DNA from: Pseudomaricurvus sp050633365
Lineage (GTDB): Bacteria; Pseudomonadota; Gammaproteobacteria; Pseudomonadales; Cellvibrionaceae
Direction of reading: 5' to 3'
Length of the DNA stretch: 64,000 nucleotides
NCBI GenBank assembly: GCA_050633365.1
Contig: JBOEGJ010000002.1
Span: forward strand, 96,973-160,972
The notes under the pieces are model-generated. The model saw only the letters and a program-made list of their open reading frames with translations, made no database searches and was not told where the DNA came from. Below, one piece after another: positions 53,676-62,966 of the stretch (positions are counted from its first letter, which is position 1; each line of letters opens with the position of its first letter). The translations under genes and the position numbers were made by a program.

Positions 53676-54518
53676 ATGGCTGCCACCGACCTCACCATTC
53701 AATGTGCCGATGGTTTAGATCTTAGAGCGACTGTCTACAGTACCGAGCTACCGCTTGAAGGCGCCCTGGTCATCGGCTCGGCCTTGGGTGTACCACGAAA
53801 AATTTATCGACTTTTTGCGGAGTTTTTAAACCTGCACGGCTACAGCGTTCTCACCTTTGACTATCGCGATTCGGTCCCCAAAAACTCTGGTGTAGGCTTG
53901 AGCGTCAGCCAGTGGGGATCACAAGATCTCAATGCCGCATTTGATCACATGCTCAGTCTCGCCGATGGCAAGCCTGTCTTTCATCTGGGACACAGCATCG
54001 GCGGTCAAGTTGCGGGGCTCGCAGAGAATTTGCCCAATATCAAAGGCATGATATTTGTGGCTTCATCATTTCCCTACTGGAAACGCTGGCCCATGCCGCA
54101 ACGCATAAGCATGGCGGTGATGTTCAAGTTGCTGGTTCCTATAATTGCCAGGCTCACTCAGAGTTTTCCCTCTCGCGCCATTGGCTTGAGTTCTGAGAAT
54201 CTACCCAGCCCTTTGGTAGCCGAGTGGTCGCGCTGGATGGGGAAAGACGATTATCTTCTCGACGCAGAATTTGGGTTGGATAAACAAGGCTACCAAACTC
54301 GCACAGGCCCCTTGTTGGCCTTTGGTTTCGCTGACGACACCTTGGTGCCTCAAGCCTCTTTCGACAAAATTCTAGCGGCTTACCCCAACACAGAGATACA
54401 ACGACGCTGGGTAGACACCAGCGAGACAGGCCCCATTGGACACATGGGCTTTTTCAAAGAAAAACATCGCCATGGCCTGTGGCAAAAATGTCTAGAATGG
54501 CTACAAGCTCACAGGTAA
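53676..54518 (+). CDS. Alpha/beta hydrolase
   Basis: Serine hydrolase fold, 280 residues, cytoplasmic. Nucleophile elbow GHSIGGQVAGL, an acid candidate in FADDTLVP and catalytic His in IGHMGFF; a cap region of helices (about 130-210, FPYWKRWPMPQRISMAVMFK) covers the site. The N-terminus ADGLDLRATVYSTE is that of the YheT/peptidase-S33-like group. Lies 110 bases after the amidohydrolase on the same strand, likely one MarR-controlled unit. Substrate unknown. Confidence 0.85.
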   Translation: MAATDLTIQCADGLDLRATVYSTELPLEGALVIGSALGVPRKIYRLFAEFLNLHGYSVLTFDYRDSVPKNSGVGLSVSQWGSQDLNAAFDHMLSLADGKPVFHLGHSIGGQVAGLAENLPNIKGMIFVASSFPYWKRWPMPQRISMAVMFKLLVPIIARLTQSFPSRAIGLSSENLPSPLVAEWSRWMGKDDYLLDAEFGLDKQGYQTRTGPLLAFGFADDTLVPQASFDKILAAYPNTEIQRRWVDTSETGPIGHMGFFKEKHRHGLWQKCLEWLQAHR

Positions 54519-54668
54519 AACTCGACAAAAATCCCTCGAATAAATCCAGCGATGCCCTTCCGAGCCTCAGCATTGATGCTGCCAGAGAGGTCGATATTCA
54601 TCGAAATTTTCGACGGCATCAATACCCGGTTAAAACCTGCGAGGAAGATCGGCTGGATCGCACCAAGC

Positions 54669-54977
54669 TTACTGACCAATCAAAATGAGTTTTCCGGTTT
54701 TTGGATCGCGGTACACCTGACCGACGGCTTCGTAACCTTCACCACCATCGGCGCCTTGGCCTGGCATTTGTGGCAGCTCTTTACCTTGCTCGACGACTTG
54801 CTGCGACGGCAGGTGTTGCGACGATTGAAAATGGTTTTGCAACTGCTCGCTCATGGCGATCAGCGCGGCAATCAAACCACAGGCAAATACCAGCATCAGA
54901 TCCAGTAAATTGGCAAGTGGCCCCAGAGGATCTTCATCAGTGGCGCAAAAGCGACCTTGGTCCCAGCGATTAGCCAC
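54669..54977 (-). CDS. DUF2149 protein, ExbD-like single-pass membrane protein
   Basis: Short membrane protein of 102 residues. After a polar N-terminus comes one transmembrane helix, NLLDLMLVFACGLIAALIAM, led by Asp26; an Asp at the start of the helix is how ExbD/TolR conduct protons, so this is an ExbD-like design. The periplasmic tail ends GQVYRDPKTGKLILIG, a feature of DUF2149. Its GTG start overlaps the ExbB-like stop by 8 bases. Last gene of the TonB receptor-CobN-ExbB-DUF2149 operon. Confidence 0.8.
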   Translation of the reverse strand: MANRWDQGRFCATDEDPLGPLANLLDLMLVFACGLIAALIAMSEQLQNHFQSSQHLPSQQVVEQGKELPQMPGQGADGGEGYEAVGQVYRDPKTGKLILIGQ

Positions 54978-55452
54978 GGCTCGATCCCTCGCTCAAATGA
55001 CTATCCACCGGTATCGCTGCTTCCATCTGAGTCAGCAGTGCATCGTACCAACGGCGACGCACTCTGCCGATAACAAAACCCACGATACCCACAAACAAAC
55101 CCAGCACGGTAGTATCAAAAGCCACACTCATCGCCGTGGTGAGTACGCTGAGATCGCCTTCTCCCAGTGCCGACAGGCCCGGCCCTAACGGAATCAAGGT
55201 TCCCATCAAACCCAACATCGGCGCTATTCGGGCCATAAAGTCGCTGCGTTCGATACGACGTTTAGCGAGCATTTCAAAACCGACAAGATCACCACTTCGA
55301 GCCCATCGCGACAAACCCACTAGACGCTCGCCGATCAAAGTTGCCACCTCGACTAAGGCAAAAGCTGCGCTGATCATCAGCAGCCATACCACCGGCTCTA
55401 AAAGATAACTGACCCACTGATGCATCAGCCCGATTGATGTTGAAGACAACAT
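54970..55452 (-). CDS. MotA/TolQ/ExbB family proton channel protein
   Basis: Inner-membrane protein of 160 residues with three hydrophobic segments. The first helix is EPVVWLLMISAAFALVEVAT; the conserved core is FMARIAPMLGLMGTLIPLGP followed by LTTAMSVAFDTTVLGLFVGI, with the Thr residues that line the proton path in ExbB. Shorter than ExbB (244 in E. coli), as in the CobN-linked branch of the family. With the DUF2149 protein it probably forms a proton-driven pair that energises the CobN protein or the outer-membrane receptor of the operon. Confidence 0.87.
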   Translation of the reverse strand: MLSSTSIGLMHQWVSYLLEPVVWLLMISAAFALVEVATLIGERLVGLSRWARSGDLVGFEMLAKRRIERSDFMARIAPMLGLMGTLIPLGPGLSALGEGDLSVLTTAMSVAFDTTVLGLFVGIVGFVIGRVRRRWYDALLTQMEAAIPVDSHLSEGSSRG

Positions 55453-55523
55453 AGTGTTCTCCGGTAGTTGTAAATAACTGAATTATTTTCGAGCGATCAT
55501 CACCAACTCGATCTCGTAACTCT

Positions 55524-58500
55524 CTAAGTTCTCGCGGGAACCCGTGCGCCGCGAATCCAACCGACGATTAACAACACCAATATTAAGAGCCCCATCCAAA
55601 TGAAATTTGGGTCTTGAATATTTTTCTCGGAATTTTCATCGTCTTCGCTTTGCTCTACTGGTGATTTCTCCGCGGGATCTTCGTTTACTTTGTTCTCGCC
55701 CGCCTTTGACAAAGAACTTTCGGATGACAAACTTTCGGATTTCTCTGACGCTTTAGAAGGCTCTATCATACTAAGCTCCGCGATAACGCTCGGCGAGTTC
55801 ACGCTACTCTTGGTGATCTGACTATCTTGCAAAAGTGCTTTCAACTCCTGGTATTGACTGTCGTCCACATAGGTTTCGACAAAATCGAAAATCGGATGAT
55901 CTGGGGACGTATGACCGCTGCCAGGCAATCCGTTTTCCAACACCAATTGCGTGAATAACTCAGAGACCTGTTGTAGGTCTTCTTCGCTGGCCTGCCAAAA
56001 CTCTTTATCTGCGGCCACCAAAAGAATTGCGAGCATGTTTGTTTTTACGTGAGCGTTGTGGCCGTCTTGCAAAAAGTCATCGAGCCCAAGATCGTGAGCA
56101 TCATCAACGTACACCGACTTCACCTCGTCCCACACCCAGCTCTTGATCACCTCGGGATTTGTGACCTGCCAACCCCATAGGTACTCCATAAACTCGCTGC
56201 CCATGGTGCGAGCGCCGGCGTAACCCTCTTGCATCAATGGTTGCAACCACTGTGGATTTAAGAACCGACCGCGCAGTTCCGACAACAAAGCCACTTCCAA
56301 CGGTTCCATGGAAATATTCGAAGCGTCTGGGTGAAACAGGATAAAGTTCTCGGGTGCCTTACCTTTCACAGTTTCTACCGCCAAACTCAAACCACCGAGA
56401 TAATCAAAGGCATCATTGTTATCAATCAAACCATAGAGATTACTAGAACGGCCCATGTAAGTTTGTTCAACATTTTTTAGTCGCTGCTCAAAGACATCTT
56501 GCACCGGATCGCCTTGAAGTTTGGCGCCGTATGCGTGGCCCATTCGGCGCAAATAGACCTGTGCGATTTCAGCGCGATCTGTCCAACTGCCGGAGCGCTC
56601 TACCATGCGATTCACACCCGCACCGTAAGTTCCAGGGGCATCTCCAAACACTCGATAGGCCGCCTGCGGCCCAGCCTCGCTAGCCGACACTCCTTGCTGT
56701 AAGGCTTTGCGAGCATCGTCAACCCAGCGCGCGGCAACCAAATTAATTTCGAGGGACTCTCGCCCCGGCTGCTGCTCTTTTGCCAGGGGAGCTAAGGTTT
56801 GATCAAGTGTGTAGGTGAGCGCGGGGTATTTTTCTCGAATCAGATCCGATGAGCCATCCAAAGCCATCAGTACCGCTTTTTCCAACAACACTAGGTGGCG
56901 GCCATAGAGATCGCGAAACAGCCCCGAGGTGGTGTATACCGTATCGCGTCGCAGTCGAGGCTGGCCATTTTCTGTCATTGAGGCAATGTCCAAACGCTCA
57001 AGACGCTTAACGATTCCCCGGCTACTCCATACCGGCTGCAAACCCAACATATCGAGGCCAAACGCAATCATTGCGCCTTCGTCCCGAACCACGTCCGAGG
57101 CCCACAATACAATGGCATCGGACTCGGGGGAGTTATTGCTCTGACGAGCCTGCCGCGCCAGCTCGACACCCACGTCGTAACCCAAACGAGAGGGAATCAA
57201 ACTACCATCCAGCGCAAAGAAGTTCTTTCCGGTGGGTAAAACCTCGGGCGTTCGAATCGGATCATTACCTTTGCCTGGGGCGACGTAGCCCCCGTTCAAT
57301 CCCTTCAAGAGCGCACTCATTTCTTCGCTGGGGGAGACTGCCAATTGTTGCCGCCAGCGCTTGAGTGTTTCTTTTTCTTCACCCTCTGTAATATCCACGC
57401 CTTGTTGCATTGATTTCACCATGGTGTCGATGGATTTCTCGCTCCAATCCATTCCAAATTTGTGCAGCCCCAAGGGCATAAAGTCTTCTTGCAACTTAGT
57501 TAAGTAGTGCCCCACTTCATGCACTAAAAGCTCATCGTCAACTTGCTCGAATTGGGTATAACCTCGCGCTTCTAACTCAGTGGCCATGCTCGCCACTAAC
57601 TCATCGCGCAAGTTGAGCTCTTCAACTTTTACTTTAATTCCATCAATAGCGCGCCTGCGCATAGCACCCGCAGCTTCTGGCGCGGCCTCGTAGCTTTCCA
57701 CCAACTGACGCAATTGAAGTAATTCATCGTAGAGTTCTGTGCTTTCCAGCGGCGGCGTAAGATGATCGACCATCACTGCAAGGCCACGTCGCTTAGCTTG
57801 AATGCCCTCGCCCACACCATCAACAATGTAAGGGTAAATACTTGGCACATCATCGAGCAGCGCCAGAGAGTAATCTTCCGAACCGAGACCCACGCGGTGA
57901 CGTGGCAAAAATTCGTAGGTGGAGTGTCGGCCCAAATGAATCAGCGCATCGACCTTAAAATCGTTTCTTAGCCATTGGTAAAAGGCCATGTATTGATGAG
58001 GCGGTGGAAACGACAGGTTTGCGTGCAAAAGCTCTTCGTTTAGCTCCCAACCTCGCGGGGGCTGAGGTCCGACAAACACATTGCCAAAGACGATTCCAGG
58101 CAACAGCAATTGCTCATCGTGAACCATGACATTCCCAGGAATGTCGCCCCAGCCCCCCATGCCTTCAATACCACTATTGGCAATGGCGTCGACGAATTGA
58201 TACGCCTGTTGCCAGTCTTGAGGCTGCTCTGACAATAGCGCCTGTTGATAACTTTCCTGTAACTGCTGCAACAATTTGAGTACTCGATCGCGAGCCTGAT
58301 GCTCTGCACCTTCGACCACATGACGCAGATCTTCGATGACCCGATGCACCAACTGGCTACCCAGCTCGCGGTTTTCTGTACTCATCGCGTGTTTTAACTG
58401 ATTTTGTAGATAGCCGAGCGGCCCATTGCGCATCTCTTGCTTCAGTCCCGAGGGAAGGCGCTCGAACCACTGCCTATACTGCTCGATTGAAACGCGATTG

Positions 58501-59951
58501 ATCTTTTGACTCATCTCTCGCAGGGCGCGATTATTCTCGGGCAAATTAACACCACGCTCTTGCAACAGATCCAATAATACCTGTTCCGATTCAGGTAGCT
58601 CACCCGTGTCGTAGCCCTCACGCTGCAAACGCTGCAGCAAGTGAAAAAGCGACGATGGCACATTGAGGTTATCAGCCCCAATGTTGTGTCGTCCCGGCGG
58701 ATGATTGTAGTAAACAATGCCCAATTTTTTATCGGCATTGGTCTTAGACTGCAACTCCAGCCACGACAGTAAACGCCGATCTAACAGTTCGATTTGTTCA
58801 TCAATGGGCTGCGACAAACTCACTTTTAGTCCGGTGGAGGCATCAAGACTCGGTTTGCTCATCGCCGACACCACTTGAGGCTGGCCGATCGCTTGTAATT
58901 CCGGCATAGCCACGCGGTAGTGTACGCTGTCCCAGCGCAGTCCCTCCTCCGACAGCCGCCATTGGTCTTCGGTCATATCGGTCAGTCTTATGGCCTTTAT
59001 GATTGGAAGGTTGAGGTCAATCAGTAGTTGGTTGACCTGCTCTCGACCTTCACCAGCACCCACCACAAAATTTTGAATCGACACCATTGCCGACAGGTGT
59101 TTGCGGTAGTCGCGCAGCAGTTTTATCGCCTCGACACTCGCCTCTCCCCATTTCGCCAATACACGCAGGCAACCCACATCAGAGTCGTTCAGTTGTCGAC
59201 ACAGGTCACGATGCAGTTCTCGGTCCCCCGGACGATTACCGTTCTCATAATCCAACAATACAACCCAATGCGCATGAGCCATAAAGACATCATCAGAAAA
59301 CGTCGATATCGACTGCTCTCGATCACCTATTAAGATACGAAGTGACGGCTTGAGTCGCGGTTCGCTCACCGTAATCGACTCGCCCACAAGCGACAAAAGA
59401 TGACGAATCAAATTGTCGACATTTTTCTCTTCGCGATTACTCCAATAAATTCGACTCAACAGCCAAGCTTTGTGTTGTGGAAATTTGGCCAACTGCTCGG
59501 ATACCCAGCTATTCAGAGCGGCGCTGTCACCCACTTGCGGATCCGCCATCAGGCCGGCTAGATCTTCTTTCTTTAATAATCGGCGCCCCTGAAGATGTGA
59601 ACGCTCTACCAAGCGGCGATCACTGTGTACCGCCATAAACGACGCTATCTTTTTGTCTGAAAGCTGCTTAAGCAGAATGGTTGCCGCTTCGCCAAACACG
59701 CCAGCCGAGAAAACGATATCGGCCTGGCTCAGCAGTTGCCCTTGTTGCGTATCACTCAAATCAATCCATTGATCAGTGGTTCTTAGAATTACCTGATGTG
59801 ATCGATTAACTTTTAGAAATCCGTGAGCGCCCGCCAGTAGATCGGCGCTATTTCGCGGAGACACAATACCCAACACGGTTTTGGCATAGGCCTGAAACGG
59901 GATAACGCCCAGACTCAAAAACAAGATAAGGTGCTTGACTAATTTTTTCAT
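55524..59951 (-). CDS. CobN/BchH-type chelatase, exported and membrane-anchored
   Basis: Large subunit of the cobaltochelatase/magnesium-chelatase family, about 1475 residues. The start at 59951 (AAGG upstream) gives a signal peptide, LVKHLILFLSLGVIPFQAYA. The CobN core includes NIGADNLNVPSSLFHLLQRL, WGDIPGNVMVHDE, the His motif ALIHLGRHSTYEFLP (His672, His676) and TLDQTLAPL. After about residue 1380 comes a Ser/Glu-rich linker and a transmembrane helix (FIWMGLLILVLLIVGW) with a positive tail, so the enzyme should face the periplasm. Normal CobN is cytoplasmic and works with CobS/CobT; neither is here. Related periplasmic proteins include HmuS of Bacteroidota. Metal insertion or removal on a corrin or porphyrin is likely. 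Confidence 0.88.
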   Translation of the reverse strand: MKKLVKHLILFLSLGVIPFQAYAKTVLGIVSPRNSADLLAGAHGFLKVNRSHQVILRTTDQWIDLSDTQQGQLLSQADIVFSAGVFGEAATILLKQLSDKKIASFMAVHSDRRLVERSHLQGRRLLKKEDLAGLMADPQVGDSAALNSWVSEQLAKFPQHKAWLLSRIYWSNREEKNVDNLIRHLLSLVGESITVSEPRLKPSLRILIGDREQSISTFSDDVFMAHAHWVVLLDYENGNRPGDRELHRDLCRQLNDSDVGCLRVLAKWGEASVEAIKLLRDYRKHLSAMVSIQNFVVGAGEGREQVNQLLIDLNLPIIKAIRLTDMTEDQWRLSEEGLRWDSVHYRVAMPELQAIGQPQVVSAMSKPSLDASTGLKVSLSQPIDEQIELLDRRLLSWLELQSKTNADKKLGIVYYNHPPGRHNIGADNLNVPSSLFHLLQRLQREGYDTGELPESEQVLLDLLQERGVNLPENNRALREMSQKINRVSIEQYRQWFERLPSGLKQEMRNGPLGYLQNQLKHAMSTENRELGSQLVHRVIEDLRHVVEGAEHQARDRVLKLLQQLQESYQQALLSEQPQDWQQAYQFVDAIANSGIEGMGGWGDIPGNVMVHDEQLLLPGIVFGNVFVGPQPPRGWELNEELLHANLSFPPPHQYMAFYQWLRNDFKVDALIHLGRHSTYEFLPRHRVGLGSEDYSLALLDDVPSIYPYIVDGVGEGIQAKRRGLAVMVDHLTPPLESTELYDELLQLRQLVESYEAAPEAAGAMRRRAIDGIKVKVEELNLRDELVASMATELEARGYTQFEQVDDELLVHEVGHYLTKLQEDFMPLGLHKFGMDWSEKSIDTMVKSMQQGVDITEGEEKETLKRWRQQLAVSPSEEMSALLKGLNGGYVAPGKGNDPIRTPEVLPTGKNFFALDGSLIPSRLGYDVGVELARQARQSNNSPESDAIVLWASDVVRDEGAMIAFGLDMLGLQPVWSSRGIVKRLERLDIASMTENGQPRLRRDTVYTTSGLFRDLYGRHLVLLEKAVLMALDGSSDLIREKYPALTYTLDQTLAPLAKEQQPGRESLEINLVAARWVDDARKALQQGVSASEAGPQAAYRVFGDAPGTYGAGVNRMVERSGSWTDRAEIAQVYLRRMGHAYGAKLQGDPVQDVFEQRLKNVEQTYMGRSSNLYGLIDNNDAFDYLGGLSLAVETVKGKAPENFILFHPDASNISMEPLEVALLSELRGRFLNPQWLQPLMQEGYAGARTMGSEFMEYLWGWQVTNPEVIKSWVWDEVKSVYVDDAHDLGLDDFLQDGHNAHVKTNMLAILLVAADKEFWQASEEDLQQVSELFTQLVLENGLPGSGHTSPDHPIFDFVETYVDDSQYQELKALLQDSQITKSSVNSPSVIAELSMIEPSKASEKSESLSSESSLSKAGENKVNEDPAEKSPVEQSEDDENSEKNIQDPNFIWMGLLILVLLIVGWIRGARVPART

Positions 59952-60052
59952 TGAGAGGCCTTTCCAAAACAGTATTTGTGCATCGTCAAAAGTAGACCAC
60001 AACATCTTTTGAATGCTGAGGACAGATCGCCGTTAGAACGGCTCGCTCGACA

Positions 60053-62116
60053 TTAAAATTGATAGCTCACCGTTGCGCGAAGGGTGCGAGGTTCCACCGG
60101 GTGAAGGTGTTTATCTAGCACGGGTGCGTCACCAGCCTGCAGCTCTTGCTGGGTACGCGACTCATAGAGATAGGTAATATCGCTGGCCTCGGTATCGAGT
60201 AAATTGATCGCTTCAACTCCGAGCGATAATCTCTGGGTCACGCGATAGCCCACATTTAGGTTAAGCATCGAGGTCGAATCGGAACGAACGGAATTGTCTT
60301 CCGTGAGAGCACGAGCGCCCAGGTAGCGCCAGCGCAAACCGCCATGCCAACCGTTATCGGCATTAACGGTCACGCCCAGCGACATCACTCGCTCAACCGC
60401 ATCAGGCACTCGAAGTGTTTTCCCGCCGACCTTGTCTTTGAACTCAGCTTTAGCTTCGGTAATGTCGGCATCAACAATCAGCCAAGAAGTTGGCTGGTAA
60501 TAAAGCCCTAGCTCCCAACCTTCTCGGTGTGTTGCTTCGCGTGGTTCGGTGGTGCCATCGTCACCAACAAAAATCAGTTCGGAATCAAGATCCAAGTGAA
60601 ATAGAGCAAAAGAGAGTTGCAGGTTGTCCATTGGCGCCGTGCGAAATCCAATTTCGGTGCCTTTCGATTTTGCAAATAGCGGAACTGCCTCTGTATCTGC
60701 CACAACGCCACGGGCATCATTGCTGTGGAAACCATGGCCGTAATTAACAAAAAACTCCGTATCTAACCAAGGACCAAATTGCAGCCCCATCTTAGGACTA
60801 AGCAATTGATCACTGTCGTCACCCCGGTGTTTTACATCGACAGAAATACGGTCATAACGAATCCCCAATGACGAGGTAAACCAATCATTCCAAGGCGTGA
60901 TCAAGGATGCATAACCGGCAAACGCAAGCTCCTCTAGTTGATCTCGCGCGGTAAAGCTGGTGTTTCTTCCGTTTTGACTGGGACCCACACCGACATCAAC
61001 GATATCGTCGTAACGCAAGGTGGTCCCCAATGACAGCTCACCAAGCTGCTCTAGGGGCTGCGTCCACGATAGATCACCGCCCCAGATACGACGCTCATCT
61101 AACTGAGTAAATTCGTCACCATTAACGGTATCGCCAACATAGTAGGTGGTGTTGGAGGTTAAGCGCAGTTGGTAGTCGATCACATAGGCTCGCGCTTGAA
61201 CATCAGCCTGATTCCATTGCCCTTGGGTGTCGAACGACAGGCTGTAGCGATGGGTCTCACCACCGGAGGTATCGGAGACATAACCAAAGCGGTCGAGCTC
61301 ACCGGAGTCAATCAGACGCTGCGGAATTTGATCTGTGGCATTCCACTGCGCCTTATAGGCCATCAGGGTTACCGAGTAGCGGCTGTTCTCGAGACCGAAA
61401 ATATTTCTCTCTGGGTTATCGTCGCTGGCATAGCGCAAGACCAGGTTATCCCGTTTGAGATCTTGCTCAAGATCCCAAGGCCCATCGGTTCTTTGCAACT
61501 CAACTGCCCCCAGCAATCGCCCCCGAGACAATTCCAACTGACCGGTCTGCAGCAGACGCTGATAATTATCCGGGCCAAAGGTCGCGGTTAAGGTATTGGT
61601 ATCGAGTTGATTGCTTAGCGCGATACGCCCCGATCCAGCCGATGAAAAATCACCTTCCTCAGCGTAGTAAGGGCCTTTCTTGTACACCAAACTGTCGATC
61701 AATTCGGGAATCAAAAAGTTAAGGTCGGTGTACCCTTGACCGTGACCATGAGTAACCATGTTCACCGGCATACCGTCAACGTAGGAGGCAAAGTCGGTGC
61801 CGTGATCTAAGTTAAAGCCGCGCAAAAAATATTGATTGGCCTTGCCGTCACCACTGTGCTGAGTCACCACCAATCCGGGAACGGTCTCCATGACTTCTGC
61901 CGGACGCAACAGCGGACGATGCTCTAACTGCTCGCGAGTAACCGTACCCACCGACGCCGATAAAGCACGCCCCTGTAGATTGGACTCTCGTCCCATCACC
62001 GTGACCTCTTCGAGCTGAGTGCCAGCAATCCCCGAGGCAAACCCATGAGTCGCAGTACAGAGATAAAAACTCGCCACCGAACAAGCACGGATAGGCTTTA
62101 AATTAGATAACTTCAT
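60053..62116 (-). CDS. TonB-dependent receptor under cobalamin riboswitch control
   Basis: Outer-membrane transporter of about 687 residues; start at 62116 chosen for GAGG just upstream (an ATG 21 codons earlier would spoil the signal peptide). Signal peptide ends near CTATHGFA; the TonB box/plug starts with QLEEVTVMGRESN. The plug has the long stretch YFLRGFNLDHGTDFASYVDG and MVTHGHGQGYTDLNFLIPEL, typical of a subgroup of uncharacterised receptors and unlike E. coli BtuB. Barrel ends in TLRATVSYQF. The riboswitch suggests a corrinoid or cobalt ligand. First gene of the operon with the CobN-like protein, 101 bases before it. Confidence 0.9.
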   Translation of the reverse strand: MKLSNLKPIRACSVASFYLCTATHGFASGIAGTQLEEVTVMGRESNLQGRALSASVGTVTREQLEHRPLLRPAEVMETVPGLVVTQHSGDGKANQYFLRGFNLDHGTDFASYVDGMPVNMVTHGHGQGYTDLNFLIPELIDSLVYKKGPYYAEEGDFSSAGSGRIALSNQLDTNTLTATFGPDNYQRLLQTGQLELSRGRLLGAVELQRTDGPWDLEQDLKRDNLVLRYASDDNPERNIFGLENSRYSVTLMAYKAQWNATDQIPQRLIDSGELDRFGYVSDTSGGETHRYSLSFDTQGQWNQADVQARAYVIDYQLRLTSNTTYYVGDTVNGDEFTQLDERRIWGGDLSWTQPLEQLGELSLGTTLRYDDIVDVGVGPSQNGRNTSFTARDQLEELAFAGYASLITPWNDWFTSSLGIRYDRISVDVKHRGDDSDQLLSPKMGLQFGPWLDTEFFVNYGHGFHSNDARGVVADTEAVPLFAKSKGTEIGFRTAPMDNLQLSFALFHLDLDSELIFVGDDGTTEPREATHREGWELGLYYQPTSWLIVDADITEAKAEFKDKVGGKTLRVPDAVERVMSLGVTVNADNGWHGGLRWRYLGARALTEDNSVRSDSTSMLNLNVGYRVTQRLSLGVEAINLLDTEASDITYLYESRTQQELQAGDAPVLDKHLHPVEPRTLRATVSYQF

Positions 62117-62264
62117 AAGATCCTCATTGCCAAAAAAACAGCGCTGAGGGAGGACACTACAAGGGAGGTCAGCTAGCACGAAGGCAAAGCTGTAAGGACT
62201 AGGTCATACAATGACAGGCCGAAGCAAAAACCGCCCATGACGAAGCCCTCCGCTTCATCGATGC

Positions 62265-62395
62265 ACACTCTGTGTAGGCCGGTTTCGGGCTCGGGTATCC
62301 TTTGATGGATACCCTTACCGTTGCGGGGGCAGCGTTGGAATTAACGACACAGGCCTATGCATTGTGACGTTTCACCAGACTTCCCGTTTACCCTA
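62265..62395 (-). promoter_or_regulatory. Cobalamin riboswitch upstream of the TonB receptor-CobN operon
   Basis: On the minus strand: GGGAAGTCTGGTGAAA, an extended helix (AACG-CACA with TGTG-CGTT), ATTCC, GCTGCCCCCGCAACGGTAA, a perfect GGGTATCC/GGATACCC arm, and the B12-box AGCCCGAAACCGGCC. A hairpin at 62240-62258 (GAAGC/GCTTC) between aptamer and gene may be the switch. Boundaries are approximate because the outer stem was not resolved. Confidence 0.9.
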
Positions 62396-62723
62396 ATCCA
62401 ATTGATTTTGGCAAAAATCAATGTCAGGCACCTACAGCAGGGCGGCTATCTTAGTTTTTTAGCAGAGCGGAGTCAAAAGCCCCCATGGTGACGAGCAACG
62501 AAATTTCGTCATTGAGCAAACAGCCGATTGAATAAACAACAGATTAGAGTCGAAAATAGGATCACCGCCGAGCGAAGACTCCCAACCGAATACACTCTGC
62601 GGTATGCTGTCTTTGCCCATCTTGAATTCACAATCGCCAAAGACTTGCGAATCAAACATGACGCGTCGAGCCATGCGGCTCTCAGCTAACGTTAACATCA
62701 CCGATCAAGGAACAAATACCCCT
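62396..62723. other. Divergent intergenic region between riboswitch and DUF350 gene
   Basis: About 330 bases. A 9-bp stem ATTGATTTT/AAAATCAAT (62401-62422) lies at the 5' edge of the riboswitch. The rest must hold promoters for both directions. An open frame extends upstream of the DUF350 gene to 62604 but its predicted residues are not family-like. Confidence 0.5.
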
Positions 62724-62954
62724 ATGGAACCCGAATTCTTTACTGCGTCTGCCATCAACCTATTAATCAACCTCGCTTACACCATCATTGCTCTATTGGT
62801 GGGCGTTTATGGTTTGCTGTGGGTCGACAAAATTTTGCTAAAGAACATCGATATCGAGAAAGAGATCAGAGACGGTAACATCGCCGCCTCTATTTTTGCC
62901 TCCACCATATTGATTTTTGTAGCGCTCATTATCGCCTTTGGCTTTCGCGGATAG
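62724..62954 (+). CDS. DUF350 family small membrane protein
   Basis: 76-residue protein with two hydrophobic helices (AINLLINLAYTIIALLVGVY and ASIFASTILIFVALIIAFGF) around a polar loop, NIDIEKEIRDGNIAASIFAS, the DUF350 hallmark. Start taken at the ATG at 62724; a longer frame from 62604 adds residues with no likeness to the family. Function unknown. It is 12 bases before the transglutaminase-like gene, so the two are probably cotranscribed. Confidence 0.82.
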   Translation: MEPEFFTASAINLLINLAYTIIALLVGVYGLLWVDKILLKNIDIEKEIRDGNIAASIFASTILIFVALIIAFGFRG

Positions 62955-62966
62955 ACTCGACTTCTT

